This document shows positions 34,480 to 46,200 of a DNA stretch of 64,000 bases, in pieces. Position 1 is the first letter of the stretch. Each line of letters begins with the position of its first letter. Source of the DNA: Calycina herbarum (Eukaryota > Ascomycota > Leotiomycetes > Helotiales > Pezizellaceae); contig LLEY01000022.1 in assembly GCA_001414485.1 (NCBI GenBank), positions 1 through 64,000 on the forward strand, given 5' to 3'. Made by a program: the position numbers and the translations under genes. The notes below the pieces were generated by a model, which was not told where the DNA came from, did not search any database, and saw only the letters and a list, made by a program, of their open reading frames with translations.

Positions 34480-35943
34480 ATGGAGTCTCCCGAATACTTT
34501 GCGTTTGATCACTTACCACAAGAAATCCAAAATGGCATTTTCAGCTGCATCACTCCAACTTGGTCCCACTCAGACCTCCACAACATACGCCTGGTCAACC
34601 ACTCTTTCAACATAGCAATCACACCAATCCTTCTCCACACACTTCACTTAAGTCGTAATAATCTTAGTCTAGATAGATTGGTGAAAGTTTATGAATCCCC
34701 AACCCTCGCCCGCCATGTCCGCTCAATCTTCTTCGACCGCCGCGTTTGGCACTTCAACCTTCAGGAAGAATCTCAAGTAACTTTTCCTTCCTTCTGCGAC
34801 ACCTTACGCTTTGATCTAGCAAAATGTTGGCCAGACGAGTTTCCCAGACCATCGAGAAGAGTAAAGGATATATTGAAAGGGATCCCACCAGAGCAATTAC
34901 AAACCTGGTATGAAGCGGCAGTCGCAGAAAGCATAGCCGACCAAGAGGCTCGCCATGACGTCGACTGGACTGCCTCTTTACCAGCCATATTCCACCAATT
35001 TCCAAATCTGGAATCGATGGAATTGACGCATTATGAAGATAGAACGCAAAATACCGAGTTTGTACAGAGACGAACGGGTCTCACGGGGATGAACTCTGTG
35101 CACTTCAACCTCTTCATTTTCTCGGACTTGATAAAGTTGGCTGTCCAATCAGGAAAGAAATTGAAGAGTCTTTCACTTTCTCATATCCATCCACCAGACA
35201 TCCTGGAAGTTGAGGGCGAATTGGAAATACTCAAGACGGTGGAAAACTTGAGATTTAAATTAGATCACAATTTTATATCTAATGAAGAAACAAATGCCAG
35301 TGCGGCGTTGTTGCTTCTTTTAAAAGCATGCACCCAATTGAAGAGCTTGGCTCTGGAGTTCTGCCAACGGTGCAACGCGGAAAAACAGCAGCTGTACTCT
35401 ATTTCGGAAGCTATCACCAAACATCCGATGCCATATTTGCAAGAACTAGAGTTAGCTAGTCTAAATATGGATCAAGAGCCTTTCCTAGAATTCTTGGAAG
35501 CACACAATGGGACTTTGAGGTCACTGAGACTGTGCAACTGGTGGATAGAGGGGAACCCCGAAGATATCATCCAGGCATTCTGGAAGATCCCACAAGTTAA
35601 TACTTTATCACACGTTACTCTAGAGGGTCGCTTTCAAACCAGAAAGGACCAGGACTTCCATGGCTGGGAAGCAGTCAACAGACAATCAATCAAAACCAAG
35701 CTTTTGCCAGGGGAAGATGTATTGTCTCGGCTTGAGACTTTTCTCTGTCGAAGGGGGCCTTTTCCATTTTCTGACACGGTGAAGGAAATGTTGGGTGATC
35801 AACTCTTAGATACTTTTTCGACGGGCGTATTGAATGACACAGATGCACTTGATATATCTGAGGATGCGACATGGAAGTGGCAGGCTTCAAAAGACGGGCT
35901 GCCAGTGACGAGACGACGAAAGAGGAAAGCAGGGAAAGCATAG
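34480..35943 (+). CDS. F-box protein with LRR-like region
   Basis: A single exon of 487 codons. The ATG at 34480 was chosen because the next residues (FDHLPQEIQNGIFSCI) begin the F-box at residues about 8-50, continuing with LHNIRLVNHSFN and ILLHTLHL. Such proteins bind Skp1 and recruit targets to SCF ubiquitin ligases. Residues about 170-400 carry irregular leucine-rich segments (NLESMELTHYED, LKSLSLSHIHPPD, LKSLALEFC, LQELELASLNMD, LRSLRLCNWWIEG) typical of fungal F-box/LRR proteins. The C-terminus is basic (RRRKRKAGKA), which could be a nuclear signal. The target is unknown. Confidence 0.85.
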   Translation: MESPEYFAFDHLPQEIQNGIFSCITPTWSHSDLHNIRLVNHSFNIAITPILLHTLHLSRNNLSLDRLVKVYESPTLARHVRSIFFDRRVWHFNLQEESQVTFPSFCDTLRFDLAKCWPDEFPRPSRRVKDILKGIPPEQLQTWYEAAVAESIADQEARHDVDWTASLPAIFHQFPNLESMELTHYEDRTQNTEFVQRRTGLTGMNSVHFNLFIFSDLIKLAVQSGKKLKSLSLSHIHPPDILEVEGELEILKTVENLRFKLDHNFISNEETNASAALLLLLKACTQLKSLALEFCQRCNAEKQQLYSISEAITKHPMPYLQELELASLNMDQEPFLEFLEAHNGTLRSLRLCNWWIEGNPEDIIQAFWKIPQVNTLSHVTLEGRFQTRKDQDFHGWEAVNRQSIKTKLLPGEDVLSRLETFLCRRGPFPFSDTVKEMLGDQLLDTFSTGVLNDTDALDISEDATWKWQASKDGLPVTRRRKRKAGKA

Positions 35944-36853
35944 ACATTGTTCGAAGCCAAGATTATGTTTTATTTTCTCAATTTCAGAAGTCCTGTTTTC
36001 AGTCGGTTCATTGCATGTTCTCAAGTTGCGTCTTTGAGGACTGCAAGTTGAGCGAGTGATTCTTTATGAATATTAAAAATTGTTCCTGTTATTTAATCTG
36101 CGTGGGAATACTTTACTGAGGATCGTGCGAGACTGTATCATTTGAGTAGGTCTTACCCATTGAAAGGAGGGGTTTCTTAATGTACCAATCATTCATTCGG
36201 CATCTGTAAAGCGTAATTTATCTCCCAGTAGTGTGTGTATACCGTCTCAATATCTGATCTAAATTCAAATAAAAGGTCTTATATGTAGAGAGGCAGTAGC
36301 ATCAACTTCTACTTTCATAAGTAACATCTGATATACAAATCACTCTAGAACATTTTGAACATTGAATTAAAAATAATTTAGAACAACCAAAATCACTTTC
36401 ACAAAACTGAAAAGTTCTACACGTGACCTGTTTGAATTCCAAATTTGGATTCCTCGTCTACTCTTGATGAAGGCGTGTTAAATTATATTTGACTTGAAAT
36501 AGCTTTTCTTTTGCTTCGATACAGACTATAGTTATGCATACTGTGGTGGCGGAGCTTCTGGTAACATCACGTGACTGGCTACAAATGCTCTTGGTCACTG
36601 CATGCATTACTTGATATGTATGTCAAGGTATTACTACTTGTTACTTGTACCTATCTAAAAAGAGGAAGCTTACCATGGACGGGATTGTTACGTGAATATA
36701 AACACACTTCAGTTGTGAGATGCAGTGCAATGTTGAATGCAACTTATTTTGTCTTCTCGGAAAGTGCATAGATACCCAATCGTCGTCATATCTATAATTT
36801 GTGACGAATTTGAACTTATCGAATGAATTCCAACCTTGGGTAGTTGGGTGTCT
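35944..36853. other. AT-rich intergenic, no gene recognised
   Basis: Between the F-box gene stop and the 3' end of the broken P450. Only short ORFs. Confidence 0.5.
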
Positions 36854-37241
36854 TTAGTCTGTTTTCCGTAGCTTGAACACAAGATCAAGCCTGCCAGGCT
36901 CATAAGCAAAATTATCCTTCATATCTTTCCATATCTTCACTCCTTCTTCCCCAGCAGCAGGTTCAACATCGTACTTCGGAACCAACAACGCAATAACGTA
37001 GCTCAAGCTTCTCAACGCGAATCCCTTTCCCACACAACTGTATCTTCCTGAATAAAGGTTAGTTCCAAAACAACGAAGTAAAACGTGGGAAACGGCAAGT
37101 AAGTCAAGAACCGTATTCATTACATACCTTGATTAAAAGGTGACCAGGCACGTTTGTCCTTCAGCATTTCGGGTTTTGACGTCCACCGTTCTGGTATGAA
37201 TTCGTTTGCCCGTTCAAAAGAAGTTTCAACTGCGTACCGGA

Positions 37242-37254
37242 AATCAGAATCATA
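37242..37254. repeat. 13-bp target-site duplication, left copy
   Basis: AATCAGAATCATA, identical to 40703-40715, flanks the LINE insertion inside the P450 gene. Confidence 0.93.
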
Positions 37255-40200
37255 TTTATTTATTTATTTATTTCTATTTAACGTCAGGCGGAGTCTAGAT
37301 CGCGTGGTCTAGGTCCTAAAAAGTCCTAAAAGAGGGCAAATGACGCTAGGGGGGTGCCCTAGGCTACAGGGGGTGTAAACGAGTGAGCTAATTTACAAGA
37401 GATAGTTTAAAGAGAAGCTCCACTTTCGGAATAGCCCTTATCCTTAACTAGTTTATAGAATCAGGGAAAGACAAAGGAGATATATATAAAAATATAGAAA
37501 AAGAAAGGAAAAGAGAGTTTTAACTATCTTAAGAGATAGATCTTTGTAAAGAACTTAGTCTTAGAATAGACCTTGTTAAAAAGCTCCTTATAACCAGGTC
37601 TGAACAAGAGTTGAGGATTTCCCTCTGCCTTAGCTAATAGCCTTAGCTCTTTGTTCTTTATAAGCCTATAGAAGAGTAGGTAGAATTATACTTTAGCCTT
37701 TTTATTTTTATAATTCTTGGATTCTAGTAACGTGTTAAGGTAGTGGAATCGAAGGTAGTATGCTATAAAGTCTTCGTAACTAGTATAAGCCATAATAAGC
37801 TAAGCTAGGACCTCTCTTAGTAGCTGGAGAGTTCTAGGTTTCGAGAGCTAGGAAGTAAGACCTAGCTTCTTATAGATATCTAGGAGTGTTATCTATTAAA
37901 GCTTGTTTATAAGCTTAACCCCTGTCTCTTTAACTTCTCTCTTAAGTATAGTAGTATAGAGTAAAGAAGGGCTAGGGAGGGGTGTTCGAGCTGCTTTCCC
38001 TGCAGCTTTGTTAGCAATTTCATTCTCTCGAATTCCTATATAACTAGGGCACTACCGTGTCTAGATCTTCTCTGGGTATAGCTAAGTAAAGTCGAATACC
38101 TTATTAAAGGTTTTTTATAAGGTGTTATAGGATCGGTAGGTTAGCTATAGTATAGCCTCGAGGTTATTAAGGCAAATCTAGCACTTTGTAGCCGAGGACT
38201 AAAAAGGGGATACGAGGGCAAGCTTAAGACTGTATAAGGCGGCTCTTGCTTCTATATCGTATATTTCTAAGGTTTTACTAAAAGGGAAGAGCTTTATGTT
38301 TAAAATAACCCCTCCTCTTATAAGGCATACACCTCCTCCTATGTTTTTCTCGTCTAAGTAAGAGCTGTTGGTAAATATAACTAGGTCTGTAGGCGGAACA
38401 GAGGCGAGGAATTTAAGGAATTCGGCTTTGTAAGAGTCTTTATTACTGCTAGGGCTTAGGCTAGCTACCTTGAGAAGGCGGGCTTAGCGGTTGAACCCTC
38501 TACTCTATAGAGGGTCTTGAATTAGATCGACTTCTTCTAAAGGGGGGAGAGGTTTAGAAGAGCGGTAAATAAGCCTAGCCTTTGAGCAAGGGTTATTTAT
38601 ATATCGCTTAAGCGGGTGTGCTAAGTCGAGTCGTCGAGTTCTAGCCTTAAAAGCTCCGCTTTTTACTTTAAGAGCAATTTCAGCGGCTAGGAGGCTAGAT
38701 TCCATAAGGAGTACCGAGGTAGGAGTGGTTTTATAGACTGGGAGGATGATCCTAGCACACTTTGTAACTACTCTATCTAGGAGAGTTAGGTAGCGGCCGA
38801 TCCGGTTATTTATAGTGCCTGCTTAGCCTGTTTTCGTACGACTAGGGCACTAGGTCTCGTGCTTAAAATAGGCGATCGAGAGGATATAAGTGTGATGGAA
38901 CCATCAGGAATTGATCGGAATTGGAATTGCCGAGTCTACGTGCCGAATGGGATACGATACGGATGTTGTTTCAGGTTTTGGAAAAGCCAGATGGCTTCCG
39001 GACTTACTATTGTCCGAACCTCTTGTAAATAGCTGCCTCCTCTCTATCGGGAAAGACCAATTTGGTCTTTTCCTTCGTATCAGAGCCTAGTATTCGGATA
39101 TGTCATTCTATCGAACGCACTTCCATATGCCTCTTTTGTAGTAGTATCCGTTTCGTGCCGTTACAATAAGTAGTGACTGCTTGTTTTAGCAGATATAAGG
39201 GGGATCCTCTTACTGTGTTTGTTGTTCTTTTGAGAGTATTAGCTACAAGTGTAGCCTTGCTAGCTATTCTTTTGACGTGACTATAAAAGGTGAGGCGGGG
39301 GTCGAAGAAGATGCTAAGCCACTAGAGTTCCTGTATAGGCTCTATTATCGGTGAAAGATGTATATTTATTATGCCTTGTAGTTTGATTAGTGCCTCTCTG
39401 TTTTTTCGGTTTAGGTTTTGTTTAAATATATAGTGAAGTTAGAGTATGTTCCTTCTACGCTAGAACCTTTATAACGCTTTTCTCTTGTGTTTTACCTCCT
39501 AAGTTTAAGAGAAAGAGGAGGATAAATTCTCTTTCTCTACGTCTCTTCTACAGTTTGCTTCTTAAGCCTACGATTGCTAACTAGCTAACTGCTCTCTATA
39601 TACTCTTCGTGGACTAACATACGCCTCCGTCCTCTTAGGCCATATAGACAGGGTTATATAGAGTAATAAATCACCATCCTCCTTCTATCGCTGCTATTAT
39701 ATGCCTTGCCCTAGGGGTTTGACCCCCCTTCGCGATACTCTGCCATATCTCTGCTACTCTAGCAGGGCCGACCATGCCTTATAGGATTTGCGTAGAGTAT
39801 ACCCCTAGCTAGGTAGCATACTCTATGTGTTTCCATCCTACTAACTAAAGCGAAGCTTCTGTTCTCCTTATACGCCTCTAATCCCTAGCTTTCTGTTAGC
39901 CTAGTCTCTAAGCCCTGTTTATATAAAGTAAGCCGGCCTTTCTATCTTATATATTATAAAATCGCGTTTCTAGGCGTATAGGTAAAGAGAGGGCTAGTAT
40001 CGTATTCGTAAGAGATTTGTGAATTGTTGTCGGGCCTATATCTATAGCGGTTTTTCCCTGCCTATACCGAGCTATTCTTAAGAGCGTCCTTCTACCTAAG
40101 TAGGGGAGTTAAGAGAATAGGAGAGACCTCTATCTAAACCATTTCCCTCTATCTATCCCTCCCTGTTTATATAAGATCCTAGCTCTTTACTGTCCCTTCT

Positions 40201-40702
40201 AGGCTTATCTACCCGTATAGTGTATAACCCTCCTTTGCCCTCCCTTCTTTAACAGACGCTCTGTTTTCTTCTTCGTATAGGTCGACTGTTGTAGGGGGAA
40301 GGCTGTACTTATTAGTTCTATGGTAGGAACCTATACTAACTAGCATGCCCCTATTTTTGCCGATCGTGAAAACTCTGCAAATGCCGCCCCAGAGGTGCCC
40401 TATCCGCTCGATGTAGTTAGTACTGCTTAGAAATCCGACCACGTAGATGTCGAAGATGTGCCTAGTCGTAAGGTAGGGAATCGGACGGTTGGGTGGTTTT
40501 TAAATACCAGTGGCGTTGGCTGCCATTCCTCTGTTCTGGTGAGGCCACGTCGCGATACCCTCGCTGGATCACCACAACGCCCTCTACCAGCTCCAACTGA
40601 GTTGCGAGAGTATCTCTTAGGCTCTGGGATCATATTGCTTTCGCTCAATTCCAGGTTCGTAGCCAGCGCCACGGACAGGCAGAGATTTCGACTTTGCTGG
40701 CC
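37255..40702 (-). mobile_element. RIP-worn Tad-like LINE retrotransposon
   Basis: A non-LTR retrotransposon remnant lying on the minus strand. Its 3' end is the TTTA-type simple repeat at 37255-37280 (an A-rich tail on the minus strand). Reverse-transcriptase C-terminal sequence is readable at about 39150-39400 (WLSIFFDPRLTFYSHVKRIA, then NTVRGSPLYLLKQAVT). An ARTRRLDLAHPLKRYI segment lies near 38600. An RNase H domain is at about 38150-38420 (LVIFTNSSYLDEKNIGGGV, then YDIEARAALYSLKLAL). There are many stops, TA is abundant and CA scarce, as expected from repeat-induced point mutation. At 3.4 kb including a solo LTR it is shorter than full elements of this class. The right end (about 40440-40700) is less AT-rich. 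It is flanked by perfect 13-bp duplications. Confidence 0.88.
38891..39165. mobile_element. solo LTR nested in the LINE
   Basis: A 275-bp segment begins TGTGATGG and ends CCGTTACA (TG...CA ends, TGT/ACA inverted termini). It is flanked by the 5-bp direct repeat ATAAG (38886-38890 and 39166-39170). Its base composition is clearly less AT-biased than the surrounding LINE. No internal retroelement sequence is present, so it is the residue of recombination between two LTRs. The orientation and the Copia/Gypsy type are undetermined. Confidence 0.82.
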
Positions 40703-40715
40703 AATCAGAATCATA
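40703..40715. repeat. 13-bp target-site duplication, right copy
   Basis: AATCAGAATCATA, identical to 37242-37254. Confidence 0.93.
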
Positions 40716-42558
40716 ATACTGCGAACTTTGCGTCGCTACGGAGGTGGACCTACGTCGTGCTATCGTATATCTGGGTGTGAAAATGGCAATGTTTGGGGGG
40801 ATAAAAACATCATTAATTCTTAGTCCCTCTGGTGGTGACAGCCTGCCCCCTCCAGTCATTACTGAGGGGTATAAGCGTAATATCTCCCAGATGAAGCTTT
40901 TGAGAATAGGCATGGCCTGTAATTCTTGGAAGTCTTCGATAGACTGCATACTAAAAATCTCGTCTCGGAGTATCTTTGATAGCTGGGAACGAAAGCTAGG
41001 TAGTAGAAGAGGAATAACAATGTTCCCCCTGTTGATTCACTGTATATAACTTAGTATCTAAGGATAGAAAGGAAAATAATCTAAGTGATATGGGGAGAGT
41101 ACCTTCCAGCAACGATCAATGCCAATGCGTCGCCGTCAAGGAACTCGCGATCTTCTTCAAGGGTACACCGTTCGATGGATGCTTGAATTAGTGTTGATGC
41201 CACCTGGAAGAAATAGTTAAATAAACAAGAATCTTCAGACTTATTTGCGACTTACATCAGGAATAGTTGCACCATTCTAGATAAATAATCAGTGGTTTGT
41301 TCACACGCAGATAAGACTTCAATCCATAAGCTTACGGAGATCCTTTCTGTCATTCGCTCTCGGCAGTAGATGACAAAATTATTCCAGTCTTTAGCAAGCC
41401 CAGGAATTCCAAATCCGAGCCTACATAGCCACTAATGATTTGGTGTTGAGTTAATAATGTTTCGAGTAAAAGAAGAAAAGATAGCTTTGGAAATTTCAGA
41501 TATAAGAGGGAAGAAGCCATGCAACTTCACACGAACACCTAGAAAATACCCTTTATTTTGGGGAGGTGGAATTGGAAGGAAAAAAAGAAGCTCCTGTTTT
41601 CTTGGCTTGATCAATGAAAGGAAGTATTAACTTACAGGCACCGGGGCGAAGGGCCCCTGATAAGACATAAACTTTTGCATCATTTCTAGTGAATGATGCC
41701 ACTTCTCCTCGGTGAGCATGTTGAAAGAGGTGCCTAGGGCGAGATCACCTAGTACATCGAAGCTGTAGAACTGAAACCATTGGTTGCAATTAACTGGTTC
41801 GCCCGTGGAGGTTGAAAGGTAATGGTCGAGCTGTTTCCCATACTTTATTATCCGACCATCAAAGTTCCGGAGCGCTGCGAGATATTTTAGCAATAATCTT
41901 CGACACAGCTTACCGAATCTTACCTTTCGTGTTGAATGCTTGATCCCATAAACGTCTCCGGGTATCATGTAATTTTGTATCTCGAATATTTATGAGACTT
42001 TGCATGGGGTTAATGTTGTCATACCAGTCAATTTTGGAGCATTTACTTCCAGGACCGTTGACCGTTTCGAGTGCTTCCGGGCTGAATATTGTGAGTTCCT
42101 CGGGTCCTTGAGATAACGTTAGATCCGAGTGGACCAAACCAAGTTTAAGATTACTTACCAGTCCGAACGATTGTCCCGTATTTTTCATGTAACTCATTCA
42201 TTAAACGATGGTTTTTGGAATTTCGTACATGCCATGAATGCCATAATTTTGAGATACTAGCACTAAGAGGGCCGGGAAACGATCGAATTCTATGTAAGTA
42301 AAGTCTGTAGACCGTGATACTAGCGAAAAGAGCCGTGGCGTAGGTCCCGATGATTTCGGTCGCTTCAATAGGAGGGGTTCGGAATGAGTTTCGTTGCAGG
42401 AAGTATGATAGAAGATAAATCAATACAGCCATAGCAACATAAGCCTGAACCAGCCGCAGTGAGTTCATGTGATGCTCGCCATGGATGAAATAGGTCCAGT
42501 GAGACAGCAATCCCGCGGTTGCTACTGCTGAAAAAATTCGGAAGTCAGAAACAGGCAT

Positions 42559-43446
42559 ATTGAAATCGACTTTCACGCCAGGACGTATCTCGCTCTGCCC
42601 TTTCAATTATTTTTTATGAGACAATAATTATAGAGCAAGAGTCAGCCTTGAGAAGGGGGATATGGGTTCCTGGGGAAACGGTTAAGCGAGAAGGCAATGC
42701 TGACGTGACTTCAATGCGTAGGCTAATAAGACGGGAGGGTCTCCAGTGACGATTCTTATCAATATGGAAAAGTTCCAGATCCTACAGCAACATGGTATAG
42801 CAGATCTGCCTTCCTTTTTGAGCTTGCCGACCTCTGCCTCTCGTCTGCATTTATTCAAATTAACGGGAAGGCTCTAGCCCTCAAAATTGTTTTCATCCCC
42901 GAACTTGTTTCCAGGTGCTACCACTTGGCCAGCCAAAAACACCGGTCAGGAAGAGTTGCAGATCTAATGCTGCAAACGCCCATACGACGTTGCGCGGAGT
43001 TGGTCTCTTATAGACACGCGCGGGACTACAAGCATCCCTGCAGAAGCGGCATTTTTGACTGCCATGCAATGTTACGATGTGATTGTTTCTGCAGGAGCCT
43101 CTCTGTGTACCTGTAGGTGCCAACTCACCTTCGCTGAAGCCCAGCCTTATCCCTACGCCTCAACAATTTCCAGGTTGCTATACGTTGGTTGGGCATGAAT
43201 TTTCCAGGATCGCGACGGGACTTTGGGGTTGTACAAAACGATGGATGTATGACTCTGTGTATTACGACTCTTATTTCCAAAATGGAGTACATGGATGGGC
43301 TGAGCAATATGTTGTAGTTTGATAGATACGACGAAAGATTTTCAATTAAAAATGTAAACGCAGAATAGGAATTGAGATTCTCTAAAATATGACGACGAAG
43401 GATAACAAGAACATGGAACCAAAGTTCAAGCATGACCACAACACAA
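42559..43446. other. intergenic, no gene recognised
   Basis: The stretch between the broken P450 start and the GMC stop. Short ORFs only. Confidence 0.5.
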
Positions 43447-44935
43447 CTAGTTGGAGACATTGAAATCCTCCTTGATGATATCAGCAGCCCTTTCAGCCAC
43501 AGCATAGACAGTCGATTGCGTGTTCCCTCTGCAAATAAACGGCATGATCGAAGCATCTACCACACGGAGATTTTTTGTACCATATACGACAAGCCTCTCA
43601 TTCACAACGCCACCCGCATCTTCGGATTTCATGGCACAAGTGCCAACTGGATGCCAGCCAGATATTGTGGTTCGACGAATATACTCTTTGGCGGCGTCCA
43701 GATCATCTCCAATCTTGGCAAAATCAGGACTTCTGATTCCACCTGTCTTCAACAGGCTCGCCAATGGTTCTGTAGCAACAATCTTCTCGATGAAACCGAT
43801 GTGGCGGGCTAGTATTTCTAAGTCTAACGGGTTACTGTAGTACGCTGGATCGATGATGGGATGGTCTGCAGCGGAAGATAAATGTCAGAAATTATACCTG
43901 TCAACAGTTGAAGTCTTGACTAACCATTGGGTGGTCGTGGAAGTTCTCTCCCACTGCCTTATTTTCAACAATGACCTCGATCCCTTTGGACTTGAGCAGC
44001 GCAGAACCACCAATTCCAGATAACTCCAAGATCTTGGGAGAATGAAGAGCTCCAGCTGCAAGAATTACTTCTTTATTTGCTCTGACTGTCTCAAAAGATC
44101 CATTTTTCAAGAACTTCACCCCGCTTGCAATGGCTACGCCTGATGAAGTATTGAAGAGAATTTTCTCCACTTGCGCCCCTGTAATGAGATGGAGATTCTT
44201 TCGGTTCTGAGCAGGAAGGTAGTATGCTGTGGCAGAGTAGCTGCGCTCCTTGGTGGCTCCATTGACTGTTGAGGGGTGGACGAACGCGCCTGTAGAAGCA
44301 CCGGAAAGGGGGTCTTCAGTGATCTTGTAATTGAGAGCTGCCAGAGTATCAATCCAAGTTTTTGCGATTGGATCCTCTTTGGAGTCTGGGAAAGAAAGTT
44401 GAAGAGGACCATGTTGTCCTCCTGGCTTGTCTTTGAGGTAACCTAGACCAAGGTGTTCTCGAATCTCTTCCGATGGAATCCCGACATTGTAAGACTTCTC
44501 ATAGTACTTTTCCATGACTGCCCAATCCCAGAGAGGATTGCCGAATTCTTTCCATAAATCCAACCCGACCTTGGATGGACCAATGAATGCTTGAGCATTG
44601 AGGGCGCTTGAGCCCCCAAGGACCCGACCGTGTGGTATACCGATCTTTCGGTTTTTGAGCTCTTGCTAATTTGTTCTCAGTAATGGTGAAAGAGTTGACG
44701 AGAGAAAGATGCAACTTACCTGAGGTTCCGTGGAGAAATTCCAGTCAAGATCCGAGCCCAGAAGAGATGGCCAAAGAGCAGGAATACTGATTTGTGGATT
44801 GGAAATATGATTTTCGCCAGCTTCGAGTACTAGAACATGGAGATTTGGATCTTCCGTAAGACGGGCGGCAAGTACTAGCCCCGCGGTTCCTCCTCCAATA
44901 ATCACAAAGTCATATTGTTCAGTTGAGGAAGCCAT
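43447..44935 (-). pseudogene. GMC oxidoreductase lacking its central part
   Basis: A glucose-methanol-choline family FAD enzyme (alcohol/sugar/aryl-alcohol oxidase or dehydrogenase). Exon 1 (44935-44720) holds the FAD-binding DFVIIGGGTAGLVLAARL. Exon 2 (44665 to about 43900) holds HGRVLGGSSALNAQ and GALHSPKILELSGIGG, ending at GENFHDHPMVSQDF. The next recognisable sequence, HLSSAADHPIIDPAYYS, appears only about 50 bp further on and in a different frame after a stop. Normally about 150 residues of the substrate domain lie between these two motifs. The C-terminus is complete (GWHPVGTCAM with the catalytic His, VVDASIMPF, NTQSTVYAVAERAAD). An internal deletion of roughly 450 bp is the simplest reading. 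No splice pair joins the two parts in frame, so I call it broken. Confidence 0.8.
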
Positions 44936-46200
44936 TGTAACCGTATGTTTGTAAGAAATATTATGTCTCCAAAAGCAAGAAAGTGGTCAAGAGTTCAGAA
45001 GAACAGTTTCACGATGGATGGGTGCTGGTTCGGTTTATGGTTCGGAAGCCATGCTGACACCACTTCATCCGTCATAGTAAACAGTTCCAACGGACAACTT
45101 CCGCTGTCCTACCACGCCACAAGCAAAAATAGAATGCATAAGAGACTCGTAGAGGTACTCCCTTATCCAAACCAACCATGGGTGTTCGCCCGTGCAGTGC
45201 TTGATTGGAAGGTAGCAAAGTACAACCATAGCGCAAGGTAATCAAACCAACTAACTGGCAACCAACAATTGAGAACCCAATCTAGGAAGGTAGCACCAAG
45301 ATGCGGCTTTAGAGAGAAGAATTCAAGCACACAGGGGGACTGATATCGCTTGTAATCTTCTGTATTTGGAGCACATGAATGATACTAAGGGACGAACTGC
45401 ATATTTATTGCTCAAAAGAGACACCAGAGTTACATTCTCAATCCACAATACGAGGTGCAGCTCCCTCAATCCATAATACTCGGATATTGACCATCCTCAG
45501 ATTCCAAAATGGCAACACTTCCTACTATTTCCATGAAATATTGGCTCAAGATGTTGGTGCTGTTGGTTATGGCAATGTTCCAATAGGCGGAGGAATTCGT
45601 GAGGATTGTTATCCCAGTTATATGTTGACGATATATGGATTTCTCTTCAACCATCTGCAAATACAAGTTCTTGCAGCATGCTGGCTGGTATATTTTCGAG
45701 TGTTTAAGAATGTTGGTTGTCGGGACTATCTTATTGGCTGGATTTGGATATGCAGTTGGTTCACTACGCAATTGCCCACGCCAAGCATGTATGACCGTTC
45801 AACCACACTGCCCCAGGTTAGAATGCAATCTGTATGCACAGCGGGAATTCGTATATCTTCCCGGCCATGCGTAGTATATATCCCCGGTGGCACAGAAAGA
45901 GCTGAAGAAACAGACCTCTCTCTGGTACAGTGCACTTCTGATTTCTTATTGGCAATCGTTTAATAACACCCAAGGAAAAAACCTCAGCAAGCCAGCACTT
46001 CTCCAAGAGCGAATAATTTTGGCATTCTCCTCCCATCTTGGCCGTTCCCAACACTCACACTTGGCATCGCTTGAGTACTTTTGCATTCCCCTCCTACATG
46101 AGCCCACTTTGGAGGAAGCCAAATCGACATATTATCACTCTGTCAAGTTTCGCATACCCAAATTTGTTCATTTTACCTCGGTATTGAACACTTGAAGACC
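44936..46200. other. intergenic with an unassigned 194-codon ORF
   Basis: An ATG-to-stop frame runs at 45379-45963 (+) but shows no family motif and is overlapped by long frames on the opposite strand. I do not call it a gene. The rest is promoter space for the GMC and PTH11-like genes. Confidence 0.4.

Larger units (their letters stand above)
36854..42558 (-). pseudogene. cytochrome P450 split by a LINE insertion
   Basis: The two halves of one P450 gene lie either side of a 3.4-kb insertion: the N-terminal part at 42558-40703 and the C-terminal part at 37254-36854. The start is the ATG before SDFRIFSAVATAGLLSHW, giving a multi-helix N-terminus of the type seen in tryprostatin-B-hydroxylase-like P450s. 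Exons carry KYGTIVRTG, FYSFDVLGDLALGTSFNML, an I-helix AGSESTGGTLLFLFYYLA, ExxR in WEILRLYPS, PERW in FIPERWTSKPEM, and the haem loop NQGRYSCVGKGFA across an intron. Removing the insertion and one copy of the 13-bp duplication restores the frame (QYYDSDFRYAVETSFER). A separate one-base frame change near 41000 lies just after the I-helix. The gene is therefore doubly broken. In life it was probably an ER-bound oxidase of a secondary pathway. Confidence 0.88.

Noticed and set aside
37201..37240. Reading the C-terminal P450 piece as a separate solitary fragment
   Set aside because: The 13-bp duplication and exact frame continuity with 40716 onward show it belongs to the same gene as the right-hand piece.
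45379..45963. ATG-to-stop frame of 194 codons between the GMC and PTH11-like genes
   Set aside because: It shows no recognisable motif and no consistent membrane or domain pattern, and long frames overlap on the other strand.
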